Notes: generated by a model from the sequence alone, not told the origin. Shown: positions 29,201 to 37,720, numbered from the stretch's first letter. The stretch: 64,000 nt of DNA from Mesostigma viride (GCA_009746045.1 RPFO01000041.1:8904348-8968347); one strand, 5' to 3'. Numbers and translations are program-made.

Positions 29201-29634
29201 CCCTGTTTGTTCACGAAGTGGCAGATGTCCTCCGCGGTGAACGTGGGGACGTGCTCGGTCTGTATCTTGGCCAACAAGTCGGAGATGCTTTTCCAGGTCT
29301 CCTCTCCGAACCTCCTGACGCGCTCGGGGCGCCGGTCTATCAGCTCGTACCGGAACCTGGGATGGCCCGGGACCTGAGATGGCACCTTCCGCACGCGCGC
29401 CAGGGGTTTGAGGACCGACCTAGCGAGGTGCTCCGGGTTGGTGTAATCCAGCTGGTTCTCCTTGTCCTGCAGCCAGAGGTGATAGTACTTGCACGCCGTC
29501 TTCTTGTCGATCGCGTACCTGTTCGCGATGGACTGCACGGTCTGTCGAGAATTCTTCCTGTCGTGGATATCTAGAGCCACGCGCTGCCTGAAATGCAAAC
29601 TGTGAGCCTTGCCAGTTTGGATAGCCGTTTCCAT
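26219..29634 (-). CDS. Giant DDE (IS630/Tc1-like) transposase with split catalytic core, frameshifted
   Basis: About 1,130 residues in two frames (29634-~28745 and ~28745-26219), with the break at a C run near 28755. N-terminal helix-turn-helix (SIANRYAIDKKTACKYYHLW) at about 35-55. Catalytic Asp1 in CVFLDEFSMQM with AWAKEGEQP at 28927-28929. Asp2 in TILMDNASIHS at 27359-27361. Glu in SPELNPIEQAF at 27128-27130. Asp1-Asp2 distance is about 522 residues against roughly 90 in Tc1/mariner relatives, and Asp2-Glu is 77 against about 34. A Tudor-like segment (YWVGQSVRVLAKSGEWKEASI) follows. No terminal inverted repeats were found, and the promoter resembles viral genes, so it may be a domesticated or virus-borne recombinase. 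The 3' end is uncertain. Confidence 0.7.
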
Positions 29635-29670
29635 TCCTTATTACTTTACGGATAATAAAAAGCGTATGAA

Positions 29671-30099
29671 CTAGTAACCGCGCCTCTCCAACGTGTCGGG
29701 ATGGGGCATGTTGGTCATCCTGGTCGCGTCCCCGAGATCCCACGGTTCTATTACGTTCTGAAAGCCCGACCTGTCGCCGCCTCCTCCGCACGCCCTCTGG
29801 GCAGGCAGAGAGCCGGGGGGCACGCCGGGGACGTAGTTGTTGTAGGGGTTCTTCCCGGGGCCCCTGCCTCTCATCAGGCGGCAATCCACGAGCCACACGA
29901 TCGTCGACACAATAGCGATCGCGAGCCCGTACATGGCCGCCGTGACGGACCCGGTGACCAGAGCGGTCAGCACGCCCGAGTAGATCCCGAACCTCTTGGC
30001 GGCGAGGAAGCGCTCCCTCCCGTCCATGTTGGCTTGCAGGGGCCAGAAGGACAGCATGTCCTCGAACAGGCCCTCCTTGAACGCGCGGTAGAAGCCCAT
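29671..30099 (-). CDS. Membrane protein with hydrophobic hairpin
   Basis: 142 residues. Two adjacent membrane helices at about residues 38-70 (IYSGVLTALVTGSVTAAMYG and LAIAIVSTIVWLVDC) follow an amphipathic N-terminus. The C-terminal 70 residues are Pro/Gly/Arg-rich and likely exposed. This fits inner-membrane proteins of giant-virus virions. It is tandem with the next gene on the same strand. Confidence 0.6.
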   Translation of the reverse strand: MGFYRAFKEGLFEDMLSFWPLQANMDGRERFLAAKRFGIYSGVLTALVTGSVTAAMYGLAIAIVSTIVWLVDCRLMRGRGPGKNPYNNYVPGVPPGSLPAQRACGGGGDRSGFQNVIEPWDLGDATRMTNMPHPDTLERRGY

Positions 30100-30131
30100 G
30101 AGTGCTGCTGGATACTACTACACGCGGTGAT

Positions 30132-30635
30132 TTAATTTTCCAGTTGCGGGAAGGCCTGCATCGCCCCGCCCATCATCTGGCTGAAAAGCTGCATGCACGC
30201 TTTCTCGGGGTCCTCCCCGTTCTCGTGGATCCTGGCCGCGAAGTTCTGCGCCATCTCCTCGGCCTGCGTGAGGATGTCGACGGGGATCTCCGTCACCCCG
30301 ATGCCCAGGACCACCAGGGTCTGCAGGTACTGCCATATCGCCTCCTTGGTCGCGTCAGGCGCGCCGCTCCAGTTGGCCTCCAGGTTGATGTCCTTCAGGT
30401 ACGGTATCTGCCCTATGGTCTTGTCGGTGATGACCGCCGCGTTCTTGTTCATGATCGCGTCCACGTGAGGGGTGATGGCCTCCATGAAAGCCTCCACGGG
30501 CAGTCGGGCGTTCGTCTTGCACGCCAATTGGAAGGCGGCGATGATCCCGGACAGCGCCTTCTCGCGCGGGAAGGCGAGCTCCAGCTCCTCGAGGAACATC
30601 CCCATCATGTTGTTGAACGCTTGAATGGCCGACAT
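30132..30635 (-). CDS. Conserved giant-virus protein (NNMM-FL-EL family)
   Basis: 167 all-helical residues. The N-terminus FNNMMGMFLEELELAFP and the following LPVEAFMEAITPHVDAI match a small family I know from several giant-virus lineages, where the pattern N-N-M-M-x2-F-L-x-E-L-x3-F-P is typical. Function unknown; a structural or assembly role is usually assumed. The frame is intact. A tgtatcc motif lies about 7 bp before the ATG. Confidence 0.7.
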   Translation of the reverse strand: MSAIQAFNNMMGMFLEELELAFPREKALSGIIAAFQLACKTNARLPVEAFMEAITPHVDAIMNKNAAVITDKTIGQIPYLKDINLEANWSGAPDATKEAIWQYLQTLVVLGIGVTEIPVDILTQAEEMAQNFAARIHENGEDPEKACMQLFSQMMGGAMQAFPQLEN

Positions 30636-30738
30636 GGTCTACAAATGTATCCCACAAATTAATCGGGCCGTAGACGAAGCGCTCGAAATCGCGTGAAGAC
30701 GGACGGCTGGCAAAAATGTGTGCGGTCTACTACGAAAG

Positions 30739-30945
30739 ATGGCACTACTGTCGCGCTTTATCACCCCCGAACTGATAAGGGACGTCGTCAAGGCGATCGT
30801 CGCGACCCTCCCCTCCCAGCTGTGGTGGGCGCACGCCAACCCGTCCAAGGATAACCGGGGGTACAAGGCGTTTTTGCCGCTCATTCTGATCGTGATAGGG
30901 CTCGCGATATACCACCTGGTGCTGGTGCCGGTTCTGCCTAAGTAG
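30739..30945 (+). CDS. Small C-terminal tail-anchored protein
   Basis: 68 residues from MALLSRFITP; an ATG seven codons upstream (30718) is less likely. A short amphipathic helix is followed by one membrane helix near the C-terminus (FLPLILIVIGLAIYHLVLVP). Typical of small virion membrane proteins. It is divergent from the 30635 gene. Confidence 0.55.
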   Translation: MALLSRFITPELIRDVVKAIVATLPSQLWWAHANPSKDNRGYKAFLPLILIVIGLAIYHLVLVPVLPK

Positions 30946-31009
30946 GCGACCGTGCGCGTTTCAGGATCGGCATTTATCCGCGCTAAGGGTAGTATCACCA
31001 GAGGTCGCC

Positions 31010-31645
31010 ATGGAGGTGAAGGTTCGCATCCGCGGCACCATGCACAAGTGGGCGTTCCCCCACACCATGATCCAGACGGTGCAGGCCATGATCGGGGAGG
31101 GGGCGGAGGAGTGCAAGACCATCTTGAAGACGATCGTCGTGCGTTTGGCGGGGGTGCTGGAGTCCGAGAAGCTGGAGGGCACCGTCAGCGACGTGGAGGT
31201 CGTGTGTCTCATGCACATCCGAAACCAGAAGGGGCTGCCCCCGGACATGGAGAAGGTCATCACGGCCGTCCTGGACGGCTGGAAGAACGCCGAGGAGTCC
31301 ATCAGCGACCACGGGAGGAAGGGGCTCAGGGTCGTCGAGCGCGTACTCCCCGTCATACTCACGTGTCAGAACCGGGAGGCCTTCGACAAGTACTTCGCCT
31401 CCACCGTGTACCCGTGCATCGAGAGCGGGGAGATCAAGGCCATCGCCAAGTTCCTGCGCGTCCTCGCCCAGTGGGTGACGTCGGAGGAGTTCCCGGTCAA
31501 GCCGGACAGCCACTACATCGAGAAGTACCTCGAGCGCGTGTTCAAGAACGTGCTCTCCCCGATCCTGGCCGTCAAGAAGCCCGAGGTGGTGGCCAAGCGG
31601 CTCCTGACCACCGCCGACCTGGTGGAGGACTACCTCGACGAGTGA
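31010..31645 (+). CDS. All-helical viral protein
   Basis: 211 residues, intact, predominantly helical with well-spaced hydrophobics (VRLAGVLESEKLEG, IKAIAKFLRVLAQWV, VVAKRLLTTADLVEDYL). The repeated-helix style resembles HEAT/ARM-like or other solenoid folds, but no repeat register is clear. No motif or membrane segment. It is followed by a T-run and the TATA-type motif of the next gene. Confidence 0.6.
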   Translation: MEVKVRIRGTMHKWAFPHTMIQTVQAMIGEGAEECKTILKTIVVRLAGVLESEKLEGTVSDVEVVCLMHIRNQKGLPPDMEKVITAVLDGWKNAEESISDHGRKGLRVVERVLPVILTCQNREAFDKYFASTVYPCIESGEIKAIAKFLRVLAQWVTSEEFPVKPDSHYIEKYLERVFKNVLSPILAVKKPEVVAKRLLTTADLVEDYLDE

Positions 31646-31682
31646 TTTTTTTTTTCTCAGCGCACAAGTATACATATCGTAA

Positions 31683-31895
31683 ATGCCATCTAAAACAAAC
31701 TCCACGGCTCGTGAGCGTGAGGTGAGGAATCTCGCCGCCATGATGAACCGCTTGATGCGGGGGGTGTTCAGGGAGGTTAATGCCGCGAAGAGGTACACCA
31801 ACAACGCGGCCTTCAAGTCAGCGCTCGAGAGGCTTTCCGATGCTTATGTCAGGAGCGTCGGAAGGGCGTTTGACAGTACCATCATGAGGAAGTAA
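31683..31895 (+). CDS. Small basic helical protein
   Basis: 70 residues, MPSKTNSTAREREVRNLAAM to STIMRK. Amphipathic basic helices suggest nucleic-acid or membrane-surface binding. The motif aagtatacatatcg at 31666 precedes the ATG by a few bases. No family recognised. Confidence 0.5.
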   Translation: MPSKTNSTAREREVRNLAAMMNRLMRGVFREVNAAKRYTNNAAFKSALERLSDAYVRSVGRAFDSTIMRK

Positions 31896-31946
31896 AGACG
31901 CGTGCGTTCCCGACGCGCGCAATTTCCTCGTCTATAATATAGCATC

Positions 31947-32369
31947 ATGTCGTCCATCGGTGCGCCTCTAGGAAAGGCCTTCACGTTCTCCCCCACCGCG
32001 GAGGAGGAGGAGTCGTCCGCGCAGGCCTCCGGGCCCGCCGGACCGTCCTCCGGCGGCCCCTCGCGCCCGCCGGCGTCCGAGTACGAGCGCGAGCCCATCC
32101 ACATAGAGAGTCCCATGCCCCCGCCGCCCGGGGTCGCGCAGAGACGCTCGGCGCAGATCGAGCACGCCGCCAGGGTGGCCAGGCAGCAGGCGGCGTTCGA
32201 GGGCAGGATGAGGGAGATCGCCAAACAGGAGTCCAGGAACAACGGCATGATCTTCCTCGTGGCCGGGGTGGGGATAGCCGCCGTCCTCGCGTACGTGTAC
32301 CTCTCGAAGCGCGGGAAGACCGCGGCGGTCACCGCGGCCATCGCGGAGGGCGTCAAGGCCGCCGTGTAA
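31947..32369 (+). CDS. Single-pass membrane protein
   Basis: 140 residues. The first 60 are Ser/Pro/Glu-rich and disordered. A charged helix (QIEHAARVARQQAAFEGRM) leads into one membrane helix at about 105-122 (GMIFLVAGVGIAAVLAYVYL) and a basic, Ala-rich tail. Late virion membrane protein by style. tctataatatagcatc lies immediately before the ATG. Confidence 0.6.
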   Translation: MSSIGAPLGKAFTFSPTAEEEESSAQASGPAGPSSGGPSRPPASEYEREPIHIESPMPPPPGVAQRRSAQIEHAARVARQQAAFEGRMREIAKQESRNNGMIFLVAGVGIAAVLAYVYLSKRGKTAAVTAAIAEGVKAAV

Positions 32370-32398
32370 AGAATATCACAGTGATATATACCGCAAGC

Positions 32399-32815
32399 AT
32401 GCCTCCCAACCGCTTCGACGCGACCGGGACCCTCTTCTTCAAAAACATCCAGACCAAAAAATTAACCACCGTCTCGGAGGACAACTCGCAGACAGGCAGC
32501 ATAGTGCTCAAACAGACCGGCGACGAGGCCTCCCTCGTGTACCAGCCGATCTCGGGGGCGGAGTCCACCAAGCTCTCGTTCTCCTCCAACGCCGTCAAGC
32601 TGAGGAGCGCCACGGGGGTGGAGATAGGGGTCAACGCGACGGGCACGGTAGGGATCTCCGGGGGCGTCGGCGGCGCCCCCTCCACATCCATGGTGGAGAT
32701 AGGGACGGGCACCACCAAGTTCCGACTAGTGGCCAACGGGGACGCGCTGGAGGTGTTCCGGTTTGTCAACGGCTCGGCGAACCCCGCCACCCCGCTGGCC
32801 GTGTTCCAAGCGTAA
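32399..32815 (+). CDS. Small beta-rich fibre-like protein
   Basis: 138 residues from MPPNRFDATGTLFF; the further upstream ATG at 32381 falls in the promoter motif gtgatatatacc. Sequence is Ser/Thr/Gly/Val-rich with alternating hydrophobics, as in trimeric fibre shafts (VEIGVNATGTVGISGGVGG). It resembles the N-terminal, non-adhesin part of the large fibre at 44650-50351 in style. Probable structural or surface protein. Confidence 0.55.
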   Translation: MPPNRFDATGTLFFKNIQTKKLTTVSEDNSQTGSIVLKQTGDEASLVYQPISGAESTKLSFSSNAVKLRSATGVEIGVNATGTVGISGGVGGAPSTSMVEIGTGTTKFRLVANGDALEVFRFVNGSANPATPLAVFQA

Positions 32816-32921
32816 CCGGTGCCGTAACCGCTCTGAGGGCGGTTGCCGAGTTGGAGCGCTTTCCGTAACCGCTGCGGCACACTTTCCGTAACCGCCGCGG
32901 GGTTTCGAGGCACAATAAAAG
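32811..32921 (+). promoter_or_regulatory. CGTAACCG array and TATA box before the bZIP-like gene
   Basis: CGTAACCG occurs four times on the plus strand (32811, 32823, 32864, 32887), and ggcggttg once in opposite orientation (about 32838). Two copies lie in a longer repeat, ctttccgtaaccgc. The element contains TAACCG, which fits the Myb core YAACNG. An AATAAAAG box at 32914-32921 lies 80 bp before the ATG, unlike the close TATA motifs of neighbouring genes. This looks like a host-factor-driven promoter. The first copy overlaps the upstream stop codon. Confidence 0.6.
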
Positions 32922-33000
32922 GCCGCGGCCCCCCCATCTCGCCTCACTCTCTCCTCGCCACCGCTCACAAAGAAAAAGCAGCCCCGACCCGCCAACCACA

Positions 33001-33465
33001 ATGGCCGCCGTGTCCTCCAGCCTCTCCTCCTCCTCCTCGGACTGCTCCTCGTCCTCCTCGGACGACTCGGCCTCGTCCGCTCCCGTTTCTAGCGCCGAGC
33101 CCCGACAGAGGCCCGCGATCGTGCTGCCGACCCCCGCCCAGGTCGCCGAAATCCAGGTCTTCCAGGCCCACATCCAGAAGCAGATGGAGGAGGTCAAGGG
33201 CAACCTCGCGGACTGGAAGATGAAGTGCAAGCGGGAGAAAGACGCCGCGAGGAAGCGCGCCAGTCGCGCCAGGGCCAAAATCGACAAGGAAAACGAGGCC
33301 CTCAAGTCGGCCCTCGAGGCCGAGAAGAAGCTGTCCGCGTCGCTGAAGGAGCGGCTCGAGAAAGCCGAAACCGAACTCGCGAACGCCCGATGCGGGCTCG
33401 AGTCGGAGAGGAAGAGGTGCAAGATGGACTTGCCCACCTCGTTCCTCCTGTCCGTGCGCCACTGA
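33001..33465 (+). CDS. bZIP-like DNA-binding protein
   Basis: 154 residues. A Ser/acidic N-terminus (SSSLSSSSSDCSSSSSDD) leads to a basic region, about 80-100 (KREKDAARKRASRARAKID), similar to bZIP DNA-contact regions (x-A-A-x2-x-x-S-R-x-R). A heptad-patterned coiled coil follows to about residue 140. The usual Asn of the bZIP signature is replaced. It is likely a dimeric transcription factor, viral or captured from the host. Two AATAAA signals follow the stop. Confidence 0.65.
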   Translation: MAAVSSSLSSSSSDCSSSSSDDSASSAPVSSAEPRQRPAIVLPTPAQVAEIQVFQAHIQKQMEEVKGNLADWKMKCKREKDAARKRASRARAKIDKENEALKSALEAEKKLSASLKERLEKAETELANARCGLESERKRCKMDLPTSFLLSVRH

Positions 33466-33477
33466 GTCGCGCGTGAT

Positions 33478-33515
33478 AAATAAACGTCTATTATTATTTG
33501 AAATGAATAAAGCAT
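33478..33515. terminator. Poly(A) signals between convergent genes
   Basis: AATAAA occurs after the bZIP-like stop (33479-33484, ataaataaacg) and again at about 33506-33511 (gaataaagc), before the end of the minus-strand gene at 33518. Confidence 0.5.
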
Positions 33516-33517
33516 CT

Positions 33518-34456
33518 TTACCCAATCATGGTCCAATTGCCAAATCCCGATCCAGTAGTATTGCCTGGCCTATAGACCGGTTGACCGAATCCCGTGTTCC
33601 CCCCAGACGGTTGATAACCCCCCATCTGCTGCTCGTGTGCTAAGAACGGATCGGTGACAGTCCCGTTAGTGGCAAACGGGTACCCCCCCCCAACACCTTG
33701 TGCGGAGGTCTGGCCGCTAGACAATGCTTTCCACAAATTTCTTAACACGCCAAACGGGTTCTTCGCGGTGCGGGAAGCAGAGGAAGTCCACCCATCGGTC
33801 TTTGGTTGTTGTCCCGAGGTCGAGTTGCTGGACCCCCCGACATCGTTCACGGACCCTTGTTGTTGCTGTCCTCCCGAGTCGCCATTGTTCACGGACCCCT
33901 GCTGTTGCTGTCCTCCTGTTGCTGTAGAGTTTGCGCCTCCGTGGGAGCCACCGGAAAGCGTGGCCTTCTTGGGTCCAGTCGCCTGGCTGGATGTTGTGTT
34001 CCGTGAGCGAGCCCATTCCTCCTGTCGGTGGCCCCCACTGCCTCCACCGCCCTGTCCCTCTTCGGAGCCACCACCGCCTCCACCGCCATGTCCCTCTTCG
34101 GAGGTCCCTCTACCTAATGCGGCGGTCAATCCGGCGACTAACCCGGTGACTAACCCGGTGGCGCCCAAACCGGCCAGAGCGGGGTGTACGACCCTCATCG
34201 CGTCGGCCTCATCGATGTCATCCGCGGCGTCCGAAGATGCGAGAGAGGGTGTCGAGGAGGCGGCGACCACCGGGTCTTCGCCCTCTTCTCTCTCCCCCTC
34301 GCCCCCCCTCGACACGCCCAGGCCCATCGACCGTCTCAACCATTTCCACAAGAGTAGAAGCTGGGGAAGATTGGAGCTATCCCCAAAGGGCGACAGTGAC
34401 TCGTTTATCTTGTCGGTCACCAGCAACAGGAGCGCGTGTCGTGCTTCGATGCTCAT
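33518..34456 (-). CDS. Gly/Gln/Ser-rich low-complexity protein
   Basis: 312 residues. The helical N-terminus (ALLLLVTDKINESL) is followed by a short hydrophobic stretch (LGATGLVTGLVAGLTAALG) and long Gly, Gln and Ser-rich segments. A repeat GGQQQQGSVN occurs twice in tandem. The C-terminus is Gly/Asn/Pro-rich (TGFGQPVYRPGNTTGSG). Disordered, possibly phase-separating or adhesive; no family. The frame is intact despite the repeats. Confidence 0.55.
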   Translation of the reverse strand: MSIEARHALLLLVTDKINESLSPFGDSSNLPQLLLLWKWLRRSMGLGVSRGGEGEREEGEDPVVAASSTPSLASSDAADDIDEADAMRVVHPALAGLGATGLVTGLVAGLTAALGRGTSEEGHGGGGGGGSEEGQGGGGSGGHRQEEWARSRNTTSSQATGPKKATLSGGSHGGANSTATGGQQQQGSVNNGDSGGQQQQGSVNDVGGSSNSTSGQQPKTDGWTSSASRTAKNPFGVLRNLWKALSSGQTSAQGVGGGYPFATNGTVTDPFLAHEQQMGGYQPSGGNTGFGQPVYRPGNTTGSGFGNWTMIG

Positions 34457-34530
34457 TTACATGTAGGAGGACAAAAGAATTGGATGGCCCGGGTTCTGTG
34501 CAAAGTTGTCCGGTCAGGTTTTGGACGACT

Positions 34531-35454
34531 TCAAGCGGCCAACCTAATTCTGGCATCCCTGTTCCATGCCTGGTTCGACAGCATAAGGCGCTTGTTCTTG
34601 GCGGCGAACTCCGGTCCGCGGTACTCGCGCGCCTCCTCGTAGTGACCCAGCTTCTTGAGACCCGGCGTCAGGGCCTCTACGATGTCCATGGCCGCCTTCT
34701 CCGGGTCGCCCCCCTTCGACACCATGGACAGGTGTCGCTGGTGGAAGAATTCGGTCAAGGAACACATCCCGTCCGTGAACGTGTCGCGGGTTGCCTGGCT
34801 CTTCTTCGTGAGCCCCTGGTCCCTCCTGTAGTCGGCGGTGTACTCGTACCCCGTCGCCAGTTTGTTGGCGTTATTGTTAACGATGGCGTACAATCGAGCC
34901 GGGACGGGCTGGGAGCTGCTGTCCTTGATGGCGCGCATGTCCAGTTTCGTCTTCTCGCAGGCCTTGATGCGAGGGGCCTCTGTGACTTGCTGGCGGGGCA
35001 GAGGCGTGAACTCCTCGCCGGTCTTCTCGCGATACCTCTCCTGCAGGTCCTGGATGAGCCCCGGGTCCGCGTCCAGGTACTTCTCCAGCAGCACCGCCAT
35101 GGAGTGGCGGAAGGTGGCGGCCTTCTTACCGGGCAAGAGCTGGATGATCTTGATGACACCTTGTCGGTCGGTGACGGGCGTGTCTCGCTGCCTGGCTCCG
35201 GGGAATTTCCAGAGACGACAGATTGTCGTCACTTCCGAGTGGTCCTTTTCAATCCTTGACAGATAGTGGGATGCCTGAGCACTAGCTTTTTGGATGAAAG
35301 TACCGTCTTCAGCCATGAAGCATATGACCGAGATGACATCAAGCACCGAGATTCTACCATCGGGGGTCACGCGAATCTTGTTGGCAAAAGGGTCCTGTTC
35401 ACCACCTGGCAGTGAGCGGACGGGCTGTAAATATTGGACAATTATTTGAGACAT
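34531..35454 (-). CDS. BRO-like family protein, copy D (intact)
   Basis: 307 residues. N-terminus MSQIIVQYLQP, then FANKIRVTPDGRISVLDVI, inverted-repeat-coded variable segment, WKFPGARQRDTPVTDRQG and LLPGKKAATFRHSMAVLLEKYLDAD. The C-terminal half is helical and diverges from copy E. The conserved N-terminal block is reminiscent of BRO/antirepressor-like domains of large DNA viruses, which bind DNA; the assignment is by pattern. It is one of two intact members among five copies in the window. Confidence 0.7.
   Translation of the reverse strand: MSQIIVQYLQPVRSLPGGEQDPFANKIRVTPDGRISVLDVISVICFMAEDGTFIQKASAQASHYLSRIEKDHSEVTTICRLWKFPGARQRDTPVTDRQGVIKIIQLLPGKKAATFRHSMAVLLEKYLDADPGLIQDLQERYREKTGEEFTPLPRQQVTEAPRIKACEKTKLDMRAIKDSSSQPVPARLYAIVNNNANKLATGYEYTADYRRDQGLTKKSQATRDTFTDGMCSLTEFFHQRHLSMVSKGGDPEKAAMDIVEALTPGLKKLGHYEEAREYRGPEFAAKNKRLMLSNQAWNRDARIRLAA
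35211..35233. repeat. In-gene inverted repeat D (stem 9, one mismatch, loop 5)
   Basis: Plus-strand arms agagacgac and gtcgtcact pair with one mismatch around agatt (35220-35224); six inner pairs are perfect. The centre, base 35222, is the middle base of the homologous Ile codon in copy D. Arms are unrelated to those of the other copies. Confidence 0.75.
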
Positions 35455-35494
35455 TGTCAGTGAGTGCTCTCGTGCATTGATACGAGAAATTTAA

Positions 35495-35590
35495 GAACGG
35501 GAAATAAACGCGTTTGTTGCCTGGCTCCGGGGAATTTCAAGATTGGCGTGAATGCTCGAGCCGTGAGAGGGATTCGGAAGCTTCCTTGAC
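35495..35590 (-). pseudogene. BRO-like remnant
   Basis: A short stretch whose minus strand reads ttgaaattccccggagccaggcaac, matching the nucleotides coding for WKFPGARQ in copies A and D, then degrading. It has no start or open frame. It marks a lost sixth copy beside the intact gene at 34531. Confidence 0.55.
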
Positions 35591-35599
35591 AGTGAAAAT

Positions 35600-36697
35600 T
35601 CACATTGGTGGGGTGTTCACGATGTCGTTTTGATACAAGTCGGATGCGATGTGCTCGTCGATTCGGGGCCCTCCCGGCCATTCCATACCGGCCGCGCGAC
35701 GGACACCTCTGCGGTCTGCGGCCAGGCCGTGCATGGCGTCGAGCATGTCGCGCCGAGTTTGTTCGTCCATCGCCCGCAGTCCTCGAGTCCTGTCAATGAC
35801 GTATTCCGGGTTCCTGTTAAAGGTACTGTCTAAAGTGAATTCCTGTCCTACCCCTCTGCTAAGATATCCCCCTCGATCCCATACCCGCTGAACGTCGCCG
35901 CGAGGTGGTCGAAAACGATGCGCGGGCTCTCTGCTGTTGTCCCGAGCCTCCACCTCGGCGGGGATCATTGCGGATAGTTCAGCCCTGTGACGCTTTTCGT
36001 CGGCATCATCCCGTCGCTTTCTTAGCTCGTGCCATCGTAAAGCGCGGTCGCCCGTGTTCGACAGCGGCGGGTGTAACGGGTCCTCCCCTTGTTCGCCCAG
36101 GAGAAGGGACAAAGTAACGTCGGGGCGGGTAAGATGGTGGTTGCCTGGATTCGGGGGAGGTTCACCGAGCACACGACTGATGCGGTTAGCATAGGCGTGC
36201 CGTTTGGCTATATCGCGTTTTGCGTCCCACGTTTTGTGGAGGGCTTGGTTGTACGCCCTTGCGCTTTGACGCACGAGGGTTGTGGCGGCTTCAAAATCGT
36301 GTGGATCGACATAGATACCGGTCATTAAGTCGGCGTCCGCCCTGTTTTGAGCAACCCTCTCCTCTTTCAGCGCTCGTTCGAACCTCGCATCGGCCTGACG
36401 CGGGGCGGCGTCCACTACCGCCCCCGCAGAATCTCTGCTCATTAGCGACAATTGCTTCAGTTCTGCCTTAGACGGATTCCTTTTCATGATGTACTCGCCA
36501 AGGATCCTTCTCTGCAACCCGCCCGGCAAGGACGTCAGTGACGCCTCCCCTTCATCCGTGCCCACACCGAGGGTTTGCATCCTTTCGTTAAGTGCCTCTA
36601 TATCCACGCCTTCGCTCTCTGTTTTCATGGCCACTCTGTGTCTTTTGACCACCTTCCTTTTTTCTGCGGAGAGCCTCTTTTTCGTGTTTGCACCCAT
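35600..36697 (-). CDS. F-box-like basic protein
   Basis: 365 residues. A Lys/Arg-rich N-terminus (KKRLSAEKRKVVKRHR) is followed at about 50-95 by an F-box-like pattern (LTSLPGGLQRRILGEYIMKR ... LKQLSLMSRDSAG). The rest is charged, Arg/Asp-rich helical sequence ending in a Pro-rich tail. F-box proteins link substrates to SCF ubiquitin ligases. The match is by pattern and weak, but the protein at 51760 shows a similar segment. Confidence 0.5.
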   Translation of the reverse strand: MGANTKKRLSAEKRKVVKRHRVAMKTESEGVDIEALNERMQTLGVGTDEGEASLTSLPGGLQRRILGEYIMKRNPSKAELKQLSLMSRDSAGAVVDAAPRQADARFERALKEERVAQNRADADLMTGIYVDPHDFEAATTLVRQSARAYNQALHKTWDAKRDIAKRHAYANRISRVLGEPPPNPGNHHLTRPDVTLSLLLGEQGEDPLHPPLSNTGDRALRWHELRKRRDDADEKRHRAELSAMIPAEVEARDNSREPAHRFRPPRGDVQRVWDRGGYLSRGVGQEFTLDSTFNRNPEYVIDRTRGLRAMDEQTRRDMLDAMHGLAADRRGVRRAAGMEWPGGPRIDEHIASDLYQNDIVNTPPM

Positions 36698-36828
36698 AGC
36701 TTATCATCATAATAACAACCCAGATTATTATAAGTCTCGACAGACATTCCGCACCCCGAGCGCGTTCAGAGACGGGTCGAAAAAAACTCACCCCCAGGTG
36801 TAATCCCACCCTACTACTAGAACCAACC

Positions 36829-37716
36829 ATGAAGGACTTCAGGCCCGCGGTCGGCGTTCCCGCCCTGCGTCTGGGAGTGGCGTCCTCGGGGGTCATACCC
36901 AAAAGGTACTACGGCGGACTAACGATCGCCAAGCTCCGAAAGATAGCCATCATGCAAGGGATCGTGCCCCTGCGGAACCTCACCAAGCGCCAGCTCGAGT
37001 GCTCCGTCTACGCCAATCAGTGCGCCATGCGGATCCAGCGGTGGGTCAGGCGCACCGTCCTCAGGAAGTGGAGGGCGCGCAAGTGTATAGCCCGGCGCCT
37101 GGCCCTCATCCCCCACAACAGGGAGGACCCCATCCTCATGGAGCCCCTGCCCCCCAAGGAGAGGGTATTCAAGTTCGTGCGGCCCAACCGCCAGGTCGTC
37201 GGGTTCGACGCCCTCAGCCTCGTGGACTACATCAACTCCTCCGGCAAGTTCGAGGACCCGGTCACCCGCATCCCCTTCCACCCCGCGGACCTGTGGAGGC
37301 TGGACAAGCAAGTGCGCGACCTGGGATACCAGAGGCATTCCACGCTGCACCTCATGCAGCACCCAGAGCTCGTCAAGGCGATGAGGGAGCACGAGTCGCT
37401 CGTGTGCGGCCTCGAGCGGATCGCCACCGACGTCGTCGAGATGATGGTGGAAATCGGGGGGGAAGACGGGGAGGTCGTGTCGCCCGACATCATCAACATC
37501 GTCAACATGGACTACCTTCCGCAATGGCACGTGTACTTTGCCCACCTGGTCATACTCGACCACCACGCGGCCTCGGTCATGCTCGACGACCACAGGCAGA
37601 AGGTGGAGGCCGCCATCCGCGCGTGCGGGGAATGGCAGGAGGGGAAGAGGCGCGTGCTGCAGTACGTGCTGACCGCCCTGAGCCTACACCGCGTATACCC
37701 GGCCCTCGCGTTGTGA
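36829..37716 (+). CDS. SAP/IQ/U-box-like giant-virus protein
   Basis: 295 residues. A SAP-like helix pair (LRKIAIMQGIVPLRNLTKRQL, about 35-58) precedes an IQ-type motif (AMRIQRWVRRTVLRKWRARK) near 65-85. A U-box-like segment follows at about 98-160 (REDPILMEPLP ... GFDALSLVDYINSSGKFEDPVTRIPF). This order recurs in giant-virus proteins. U-box domains act as E3 ubiquitin ligases without zinc, and IQ motifs bind calmodulin-like proteins. The C-terminal half is helical and unassigned. Divergent from the F-box-like gene. Confidence 0.72.
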   Translation: MKDFRPAVGVPALRLGVASSGVIPKRYYGGLTIAKLRKIAIMQGIVPLRNLTKRQLECSVYANQCAMRIQRWVRRTVLRKWRARKCIARRLALIPHNREDPILMEPLPPKERVFKFVRPNRQVVGFDALSLVDYINSSGKFEDPVTRIPFHPADLWRLDKQVRDLGYQRHSTLHLMQHPELVKAMREHESLVCGLERIATDVVEMMVEIGGEDGEVVSPDIINIVNMDYLPQWHVYFAHLVILDHHAASVMLDDHRQKVEAAIRACGEWQEGKRRVLQYVLTALSLHRVYPALAL

Positions 37717-37720
37717 CCAG

